Positions 6,440-12,158 of a stretch of DNA of 12,158 nucleotides are shown here, in pieces. Every line of letters starts with the position of its first letter. Within the stretch, counting starts at the first letter, position 1. Both the position numbers and the translations under genes were made by a program. A model generated the notes under the pieces. The model saw only the letters and a list, made by a program, of their open reading frames with translations. It was not told the DNA's origin and made no database searches. The DNA is taken from positions 1-12,158 of the forward strand of contig NZ_JAVKGO010000024.1 of the NCBI RefSeq assembly GCF_031432315.1, in the 5' to 3' direction. The stretch comes from Serpentinicella sp031432315. Lineage in GTDB: Bacteria; Bacillota; Clostridia; Peptostreptococcales; Natronincolaceae.

Positions 6440-7486
6440 ATGTTTAAAATAAAAACTAAAATAGTTTTTTTAATTATTGCTACACTTTTTGTCGTTGTAG
6501 GCTGTAGTAGTGAACAAGGACAAGAATCAGAGCTAGTATTAGTACAAGAAGTTGACTTCGTTCTTGGGACGATGGGTCAAATACAGGTTTTTGCTGAATC
6601 TAAAGAAATAGGAAATGAAGCGATTCGTAAAGCTTACGACCGTATAAAAGATATTGAAAATACAATGAGCACTTCTATAGAAGGAAGTGATGTTTACCAA
6701 GTAAATTTATCTGCTGGTCAGTCTTATGTTGATGTTTCCCAAGACACACTATTTGTTATAAACAAAGGTTTAGAATACTTCGATCTTACAGATGGCACTT
6801 TTAACATAGGGCTTGGAAAACTTATTAATTTATGGGGGATCGGAAAAGAAAATGAACGAGTACCTTCTCAAGATGAAATACAAAAAGCTAAAGCGCATAT
6901 TGATATTCAAAATATAAGTATTGATAATGGATCTGTTAAACTTGAAGATCCGGAAATGGCTATGGACTTAGGCGGAATCGCAAAAGGATATGCTGTAGAT
7001 GAAGCGATAAATGTTTTAAAAGATGAAGGAATAAATAGCGGTCTTGTAAATCTTGGAGGAGATATATACGCTTTAGGTAATAAAGCCGATGGCGACCCTT
7101 GGAACGTAGGAATCCAAAACCCTGATAGTTCTAGTGGTTCAGTTGTCATGTCTATTGCCTTAGCTGACAAATCGATTGTTTCTTCAGGTGATTATGAACG
7201 TTACTTTGTTGAAAATAATGTGAAGTATCATCATATTTTAGACCCTGAAACTGGTTATCCAACTGATAATGAAGTTAGAAGTGTAACGATTATATCCGAC
7301 GCTTCCATAGATGCTGATATCCTTTCAACAGCGGTATTTATTATGGGATTAGAACGAGGACTGGAATTGTTAGAATCTCTAGAAGGTGTTGATGGTGTAG
7401 TGTTAACAAAAGAGAAAGAAATCTACACAACATCTAACGTTGAAGGGTTAAATATAATTGATAACACTTATACATTGATTAATTAA
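6440..7486 (+). CDS. apbE: FAD:protein FMN transferase ApbE, lipoprotein form (348 aa)
   Basis: Magnesium-dependent flavin transferase that uses FAD to attach FMN to a Thr in D-x-x-(S/T)-G-A-T motifs of extracytoplasmic proteins. Residues 1-22 are a lipoprotein signal with lipobox VVGC (C22), so it acts outside the membrane. Family motifs are complete: VLGTMGQIQVF at 41-51, DLGGIAKGYAVD at 176-187, LVNLGGDIYALG at 202-213, HHILDPETGYPT at 264-275, and DADILSTA at 291-298, where D293 and T297 match the metal-binding pair. Length is typical. It is transcribed divergently from the lipoprotein at 5309-6031, which carries two target motifs and is its evident substrate; no other candidate substrate lies in the window. 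It ends about 60 bp before a hairpin shared with the converging HAD gene. Confidence 0.96.
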   Translation: MFKIKTKIVFLIIATLFVVVGCSSEQGQESELVLVQEVDFVLGTMGQIQVFAESKEIGNEAIRKAYDRIKDIENTMSTSIEGSDVYQVNLSAGQSYVDVSQDTLFVINKGLEYFDLTDGTFNIGLGKLINLWGIGKENERVPSQDEIQKAKAHIDIQNISIDNGSVKLEDPEMAMDLGGIAKGYAVDEAINVLKDEGINSGLVNLGGDIYALGNKADGDPWNVGIQNPDSSSGSVVMSIALADKSIVSSGDYERYFVENNVKYHHILDPETGYPTDNEVRSVTIISDASIDADILSTAVFIMGLERGLELLESLEGVDGVVLTKEKEIYTTSNVEGLNIIDNTYTLIN

Positions 7487-7541
7487 ACAATATACCCTTA
7501 ATCAGTAGACAAATTGTAACCGATAATGTTGTTGTAAATAC

Positions 7542-7583
7542 AAAAAAATAATAGGGCGTTTCACATTGAAACGTCCTATTATT
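7542..7583 (-). terminator. Intrinsic terminator of the HAD gene between convergent genes
   Basis: A long stem of 17 bp (7567-7583 with 7547-7563), 3-base loop, one imperfect pair (C/A on the minus strand, G-U on the plus strand), followed on the minus strand by a run of U. It lies just after the HAD stop codon. It also stands downstream of apbE on the plus strand, where the stem is slightly better paired but has no U-run, so it may only slow or protect that transcript. Confidence 0.8.
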
Positions 7584-7588
7584 AAGCT

Positions 7589-8314
7589 TTATAAAATTTC
7601 TACTTCCGCATTCATTTTATATATTGTATCTTTTCTTTCGATAATCACTGTGGTTTTCTTTTTTAGTTCATCATCTTTTTTAATATTTGTAATTAACTCT
7701 CTTGCAGGATTGATAGCAGTTGGGAAACCAACCAACTTCAACATTGAAAAGTCACCGTTTGTATCCCCATATGCATAACTTTTATTTAAATCGATATTGT
7801 ACTTCTCTACAAAATCAAGAATTGCATTTTGTTTGCTTTCAGAGTCCCACATTTGAACAATTTCTCCTGTAAATAAATTGTCATCATCTACTAGATAATT
7901 TGTTCCTCTAAAATCTTCAACTTCGTACTTTTTTGCCATTTTAGCAACTAAAAAGTCTGGGCTTCCAGATATAAATATAACCTTATGCCCTTGTTCCCTA
8001 TGCCACTTAATCCGATCTCTAGTAAATCGATAAACACGGTCTCCCTTTACTTCTATAACTTGATCAGAGACAAACTCGATATGGTGTTTACTTTTTCCCT
8101 TCATTGCTTCTAAATATATCTCTGCAACGTCTAATAAGTAATCCTCATAGTTTCCCATACGTTTATCCCAGTCATGAAAAGTCTTTTTTGCTATGTTGTG
8201 CCACACTACCGGATCAATTATTTCATCATTAATCAACTTTTTAAAGTGCTCCATCATCAGAGAATCTCTGTGAAGTGTTCCATCAATATCAAAAAATGCC
8301 CCAACACTCTTCAT
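7589..8314 (-). CDS. HAD superfamily phosphatase, subfamily IB, phosphoserine phosphatase-like (241 aa)
   Basis: Cytoplasmic HAD hydrolase of the SerB-like IB group; the substrate cannot be told from sequence. All four HAD motifs are present (numbering from the ATG used here): FDIDGTL with nucleophile D9 and acid/base D11, FISGSPD with S116 in motif II, K161 as the likely motif III Lys, and YGDTNGDFSML with D184 and D188 for magnesium. An all-alpha cap between motifs I and II fits the family. A TTG directly before the ATG would add one residue, but AGGAGG lies 7 nt before the ATG and only 4 nt before TTG, so ATG is chosen. It is downstream of cphA in the same direction but separated by a terminator, so is probably its own unit. 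Confidence 0.88.
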   Translation of the reverse strand: MKSVGAFFDIDGTLHRDSLMMEHFKKLINDEIIDPVVWHNIAKKTFHDWDKRMGNYEDYLLDVAEIYLEAMKGKSKHHIEFVSDQVIEVKGDRVYRFTRDRIKWHREQGHKVIFISGSPDFLVAKMAKKYEVEDFRGTNYLVDDDNLFTGEIVQMWDSESKQNAILDFVEKYNIDLNKSYAYGDTNGDFSMLKLVGFPTAINPARELITNIKKDDELKKKTTVIIERKDTIYKMNAEVEIL

Positions 8315-8347
8315 CAAGTCACCTCCTCAAACATATTTTTCGGTATG

Positions 8348-8376
8348 TATATAATATATGATATATATCTTTTCAA
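8348..8376 (-). promoter_or_regulatory. Possible promoter of the HAD phosphatase gene
   Basis: TTGAAA (8376-8371), 17-bp spacer and TATATA (8353-8348). The region is a run of alternating A and T in which several -10-like boxes can be drawn, so the exact register is uncertain. Confidence 0.35.
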
Positions 8377-8438
8377 CAACACAATATCGCTTATTTTTTT
8401 ATTTTTTTGTAGATAACTGTAATTAAAATACAATTTTT

Positions 8439-8469
8439 AAAAATAAAAATGAGCCTGTTAGCTCATTTT
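8439..8469 (-). terminator. Intrinsic terminator of the cphB-cphA operon
   Basis: AAAATGAGC/GCTCATTTT stem of 9 bp (8469-8461 with 8454-8446), 6-base loop, followed by a U-rich run in the minus-strand RNA. The first arm overlaps the cphA stop codon at 8468-8470, so the gene ends inside the terminator. Confidence 0.85.
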
Positions 8470-11095
8470 ATATAACTTGTGATTTTAGCTGTTCACTATG
8501 TTTTGTATAACTTTTAATCGTCTGTAGCAACAAGTCATATTGCTCATAAAACACTACAATTGTATCTCCCTTTTCTGCTTTTGCCATTGCTTTTTCTAAC
8601 GCTTTTACTTCACATAACTCAACTTCGATATTATTTTCAACTATACCACCTACGGTACACCCTTTTTTTAGAATATTAGCTACTTCTCCTACTTTTCTAC
8701 CTCTTTTTTCTTTATCTTCTTTAACATAAACTTGATCAAAGTAATGACCGCATAGCTCTCCTACTTTTAAGATATTTATATCACTTCTGTCTCCTGGTGT
8801 TCCTATAACACCAATTAAACGATTTTCTTTTACACTACTTAATGCAGTTGCAACTTTTTCAATACCATCTAAATTATGCCCATAATCAAGTATAACTTTA
8901 AAATCATTTATTTGAAAAACGTTGAATCTACCTGGATTTGTGTGTTCATCAGAGTTAAAAGATTTTAAAGCTTCGGCGATTATCCCTATTTCAACACCCT
9001 GTACATATGCAGCAGCCATTGCGGCTAATGCATTTTCAGTATTGTATTTAAGCAGACCATTATAAGTTGCTGGTATATCCATCACTTTCATTACTTCGTT
9101 TTCTTGTATTCCATTGTAAATGTAAATTTTTCCTTCTCTAACATAAATACATGGTTTTCCTTCTTTTATATGATTCTGTAATAATTCGTTTTGGTAATCC
9201 ATAGAGAATAAAAAGACATGGCTTTTTACGCGTTCTATGATATTTTCAGTATATTGATCATCTGCATTTAGTATGACAAATCCTTCATTCTTAACCGCTT
9301 CTGCAATCAAGCTTTTTACATTTGCCATTTCATCTTTAGTATTAATACCATCAACGCCTAAGTGATCGTCTCCTATATTCGTTATAATACCAATGTCAGC
9401 CAAATCGTAAGCTAATCCTTTATTAACGATGCCTCCCCTTGCAGTTTCAAGGACAGCAACATCGACTCTTTTATCCATTAAAACTGTTTGTGCACTTAAT
9501 GGGCCTGTTGTATCGCCCTTTATTAGTAGCTCGTTTCCTATATATACGCCTCCAGTGGTTGTCATTCCAACACATAGGTTTTTCTTTTCTAATATATTAG
9601 ATAACATTCTAGTAGTTGTTGTTTTACCATTTGTCCCTGTAATCGAAATAATTGGAATAGAACTTTCTAATCCTTTTGGATACAGCATTTCTATAATTTC
9701 TTTTGCTACATTTCTTGCTGTTCCTTTTGAAGGGTAATGGTGCATCCTTATTCCTGGAGATGCATTCACTTCAATAACAGCACCACGAAAATCTTTTATA
9801 GATTTTGATATATCCTCTGCTACTATATCGATTCCAGCTATATCTAACTCTATTGCTTTTGCAGCTTCTATGGCAATCTTTATGTTATCCGGGTGTATTT
9901 CTTCAGTGGCATCAATTGCAATACCGCCGGTGCTTAGATTGTCATTTTCACGTAAAAAGATTATTTGTCCTGTTTTAGGCACATAACTTAAGCTTAAGCC
10001 TTTCCTTTCAAGTAGCGTTTTCATAAGCGGATCTATTTTTATTTTAGTTAATGGTTTTTCATGCCCTTCACCTCTAAGATGATTCTGATTTTCTATCTTA
10101 ATAAGTTCCTGTATTGTATGTGTACCATCGCCAATTACGTGTGCTGCTATTCTTTGTGATACTGCTACTACTTTATCACCCACTACAGCAACTCTATAGT
10201 TTTTACCTGATATATGTTCTTCTACTAATACCCGATCATTATACTGCCTAGCTATGCTATATGCAGTTTTTGCTTCGGTTAGGCTATTAATTCCAAGGGA
10301 TACACCTTTCCCTTGATTACCATTATAGGGCTTTATTGCTATAGGGAACCCTAAATCTTTTATAAAATCTTCTGCTGCTTCAAAAGTCATTACACTTTTT
10401 CCCTTTGGTACAGGTATTCCTTTAACTGTTAATATTTGATTTGTAAGTTCTTTATTGCATGCTGTATCAACAGCTAAACAACTGGTATTTTCAGTAATAG
10501 TTGCTTGTATTCTTTTCTGATTTTTTCCATAGCCAAGCTGAATTAGGCTCTCAGTACCTAATCTTGTAACAGGTATTTTCCTTTTTTTTGCTTCGTCCAC
10601 TATTGCCTGGGTACTTGGACCAAGGGCATTTTCTCTAATTAATCTTCTTATTTTTTTAAGTCTATCCTTTACATCTATCCTTTTATTATTTAATAGTCCA
10701 TTGATAATATCAAAAGCCAGCTTAATTGATTCATAAGCAGCAGTTTTATCTTTATATTCAAAAACTACACAATAGATTGTTTCTTTTTCTAGATATCTAG
10801 CTTTACCAAAACTTACGTCATAGCCTAACTGCTGTTGTATTTCTAGGGAAGTATGTTCTAATACATGAGCCAAATATGTTCCTTCATTTAAGCGCTCATT
10901 AAATCCACCTATATATCCTTTTGAACATTTATGTTTTTTTAATCCAGGTACAATGGATCGTAACCCTTCATTAAATCCTTTAATATTACAGGTTGGTATA
11001 TCTACATATTCTTTTAAATCAACTATGGTTCTAACAACAGGAAAATGGGCATAAATATTTCTTCCTGGATATACCATAATCTCCTCTAAATTCAT
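8468..11095 (-). CDS. cphA: Cyanophycin synthetase CphA (875 aa)
   Basis: ATP-dependent synthesis of cyanophycin, a poly-Asp backbone with Arg side groups used as nitrogen, carbon and energy store. The three-part layout is complete and of usual length: an N-terminal domain (about 1-160, with IVPGLKKHKCSKGYIGGF and LAHVLEHTSLEIQ), an ATP-grasp domain (about 215-475, with AIKPYNGNQGKGV and the metal-binding IEVNASPG near 441-448), and a Mur-ligase-like domain (about 480-860, with P-loop ITGTNGKTTTT, K491, and ETARGG, NIGDDHLG and DYGHN motifs). Both ATP sites look intact, which fits CphA1 rather than the CphA2 form with a changed Mur domain. It is second in an operon after cphB, 21 bp apart, with AGGAGG 7 nt before the ATG. 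Outside cyanobacteria such genes occur in various bacteria including some Clostridia. Confidence 0.95.
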   Translation of the reverse strand: MNLEEIMVYPGRNIYAHFPVVRTIVDLKEYVDIPTCNIKGFNEGLRSIVPGLKKHKCSKGYIGGFNERLNEGTYLAHVLEHTSLEIQQQLGYDVSFGKARYLEKETIYCVVFEYKDKTAAYESIKLAFDIINGLLNNKRIDVKDRLKKIRRLIRENALGPSTQAIVDEAKKRKIPVTRLGTESLIQLGYGKNQKRIQATITENTSCLAVDTACNKELTNQILTVKGIPVPKGKSVMTFEAAEDFIKDLGFPIAIKPYNGNQGKGVSLGINSLTEAKTAYSIARQYNDRVLVEEHISGKNYRVAVVGDKVVAVSQRIAAHVIGDGTHTIQELIKIENQNHLRGEGHEKPLTKIKIDPLMKTLLERKGLSLSYVPKTGQIIFLRENDNLSTGGIAIDATEEIHPDNIKIAIEAAKAIELDIAGIDIVAEDISKSIKDFRGAVIEVNASPGIRMHHYPSKGTARNVAKEIIEMLYPKGLESSIPIISITGTNGKTTTTRMLSNILEKKNLCVGMTTTGGVYIGNELLIKGDTTGPLSAQTVLMDKRVDVAVLETARGGIVNKGLAYDLADIGIITNIGDDHLGVDGINTKDEMANVKSLIAEAVKNEGFVILNADDQYTENIIERVKSHVFLFSMDYQNELLQNHIKEGKPCIYVREGKIYIYNGIQENEVMKVMDIPATYNGLLKYNTENALAAMAAAYVQGVEIGIIAEALKSFNSDEHTNPGRFNVFQINDFKVILDYGHNLDGIEKVATALSSVKENRLIGVIGTPGDRSDINILKVGELCGHYFDQVYVKEDKEKRGRKVGEVANILKKGCTVGGIVENNIEVELCEVKALEKAMAKAEKGDTIVVFYEQYDLLLQTIKSYTKHSEQLKSQVI

Positions 11096-11116
11096 TGACG
11101 ATCCTCCTCTGTCATT

Positions 11117-11947
11117 TTAACCTCTTTCTTCAACTATTGTTTCTCTATTAGTCAAATTGTATCTAAATTTCTCTGGTAGAATATGAACTTTCACACCTGT
11201 TATAGCAAGAGGTTCATCCGGATACTGCTCTGAAATATTTGTATAGCCAATATCTTTCCCATCAACAATCGTTATAACACCGGATCCTATAACTTCAATT
11301 TCATTTTGCTTATTTATTAGAATTGCTGTATCCTCATCAATACCAATGCCTAAGGCATAAGGATTCTGCGCAGTAGCACCTAATAACCTGCCAATACGTC
11401 CTCTTTGACTAAAATGCTGATCTATAATAACGCCTTTTATAAAACCCATTCCCGGTGCCATTTTTACTGTGCATTTTCTTGGGGCCTCTTCATCTTCCCC
11501 TTCTACTACCATTACTTCACTCATCATAGAAGCGCCAGCACTTGTTCCAGCAATAACTAAATCTTCTGAGATTCTGTTTTTTATAAATCTATGAAACTCG
11601 GTTCCACCTAAAATGCTAGATATTCTTAATTGATCTCCGCCAACAAAAAATAGGCAATTTATCTCTTCTAGTTTTTGTAAGAGTTGTTTTCTATTTGCTT
11701 CTTTCCTTGATTCAATATTTATTGTGTGTACATAACTAGCCCCTAAATCATAAAAAATTCGTTTGTATTCCTCACCTACTTCTAGAGGATAGTTAGTAGC
11801 AGTTGTTATAACAGCTATATTTGCGTCTTTTCCTCCAGATATTTTTACTACATGTTTTAAAATTTCTTGCCCCGCTTGTTTATCCTCACCGCCACCAATT
11901 ATAATTAAAAAAGTTTCATTATTTTTTTTAGTATCAGGTTTACTCAT
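11117..11947 (-). CDS. cphB: Cyanophycinase CphB (276 aa)
   Basis: Serine peptidase of family S51 that cleaves cyanophycin to beta-Asp-Arg dipeptides. The signature residues are present and spaced as in Synechocystis CphB: nucleophile S136 in GTSAG, H178 in DQHFSQRGR (42 residues later) and E205 in GIDEDTA (69 later), together with IIGGGEDK and FFVGGDQLR. There is no signal peptide, as expected for an enzyme acting on intracellular granules. A TTG codon at 11962 would give 281 residues, but it overlaps the GGAGG ribosome binding site, which is 8 nt before the ATG at 11947, so the shorter form is used. First gene of the operon with cphA, so synthesis and breakdown are co-expressed and must be balanced at protein level. 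Confidence 0.95.
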   Translation of the reverse strand: MSKPDTKKNNETFLIIIGGGEDKQAGQEILKHVVKISGGKDANIAVITTATNYPLEVGEEYKRIFYDLGASYVHTINIESRKEANRKQLLQKLEEINCLFFVGGDQLRISSILGGTEFHRFIKNRISEDLVIAGTSAGASMMSEVMVVEGEDEEAPRKCTVKMAPGMGFIKGVIIDQHFSQRGRIGRLLGATAQNPYALGIGIDEDTAILINKQNEIEVIGSGVITIVDGKDIGYTNISEQYPDEPLAITGVKVHILPEKFRYNLTNRETIVEERG

Positions 11948-12048
11948 AGATTTTCCCTCCAATAAAACTATCTATATTTTTAACCTTAAACCAAGTAAAT
12001 ATACAAATGCCTCGACACAAAATAATAAAACTATAAAATCCGTGCTTA

Positions 12049-12079
12049 TATATAACATGCTACACATCAAAAATTACAA
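12049..12079 (-). promoter_or_regulatory. Possible promoter of the cphB-cphA operon
   Basis: An extended -10 element TGTTATATA (hexamer 12054-12049) with TTGTAA (12079-12074) 19 bp upstream. It would give a leader of about 95 nt. The spacing is long and the -35 weak, so this is tentative. I found no convincing ArgR-type box or riboswitch in 11948-12087. Confidence 0.25.
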
Positions 12080-12087
12080 AAAATAAA

Positions 12088-12158
12088 GGTTCTATAATAA
12101 ATGTTGGGGTGGTTAACACTCCAGCATTTTTTATTCAAAAAATAATGCACTTATTGAA
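12088..12158. repeat. Right copy of 71-bp terminal inverted repeat, probable IS end
   Basis: Exact reverse complement of 5-75 over all 71 bases, running to the window edge. The inner boundary is a sharp GG at 12088, preceded by an A-rich stretch (12077-12087) much like the AT-rich stretch inside the left copy. The boundary is 140 bp upstream of the cphB start, just outside the tentative promoter. The right half holds an imperfect hairpin (12124-12148). The two copies present the same end of the presumed element facing inward, so the parent elements would lie in opposite orientation. Confidence 0.85.

Noticed and set aside
8315..8317. TTG start for the HAD phosphatase
   Set aside because: It is only 4 nt from the AGGAGG site; the adjacent ATG has proper spacing.
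8341..8370. AT-alternating palindromes upstream of the HAD gene as an operator
   Set aside because: Runs of alternating A and T make palindromes by chance; no known operator is recognised.
11948..11962. TTG start for cphB five codons upstream
   Set aside because: The TTG overlaps the GGAGG site that serves the ATG at 11947; the extra residues add nothing conserved.
5..12158. Composite transposon carrying the whole 12 kb as cargo
   Set aside because: The cargo is ordinary housekeeping metabolism with uniform base composition and no transposase or target duplication is visible; two independent insertions at a contig edge explain the repeat more simply.

Overview
This AT-rich window looks like chromosome from a low-GC, anaerobic, probably spore-forming member of the Clostridia. 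That assignment is inferred from AT-rich codon use, strong AGGAGG-type ribosome binding sites, a SAM-I riboswitch with a Firmicutes-style attenuator, and the gene set (split cobalamin methionine synthase, cphB-cphA, ApbE with a flavin lipoprotein). An Alkaliphilus-like genus is a guess from memory, not a result.

Layout. Positions 5-75 and 12088-12158 are an exact 71-bp inverted repeat, so the window is bounded at both edges by the same sequence in opposite orientation, most likely the ends of two copies of one insertion sequence lying outside. Next to the left repeat is a minus-strand methionine operon read from 4093 to 111: a stand-alone methionine synthase activation protein, an 800-residue MetH without its own activation domain, and MetF. 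It is preceded by a sigma-A-like promoter, a SAM-I riboswitch and an intrinsic terminator (4353-4135). High SAM should stop transcription before the operon; low SAM should let the cell make methyl-THF, methylate homocysteine and reactivate oxidised cobalamin.

The middle holds cell-surface genes: an L,D-transpeptidase with peptidoglycan-binding modules at both ends (4370-5212, minus), a lipoprotein with two FMN-binding domains (5309-6031, minus) and, divergent from it, a lipoprotein ApbE flavin transferase (6440-7486, plus). ApbE very likely attaches FMN to the two threonine sites of the neighbouring lipoprotein, giving an extracytoplasmic flavin redox carrier. The 408-bp divergent region between them carries two good promoters, an FNR-like palindrome over one -35 box, and an unexplained block with hairpins and a short open frame.

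The right part has a HAD-IB phosphatase (7589-8314, minus) and a cyanophycin operon (cphB then cphA, 11947 to 8468, minus) for breakdown and synthesis of the Asp/Arg storage polymer. Its upstream region runs straight into the right repeat.

No tRNA, rRNA, CRISPR array or transposase gene is visible. Most of the window is recognisable metabolism; the less ordinary points are the bounding repeats, the structured block at 6209-6303, the FNR-like site and the two-site flavoprotein/ApbE pair.
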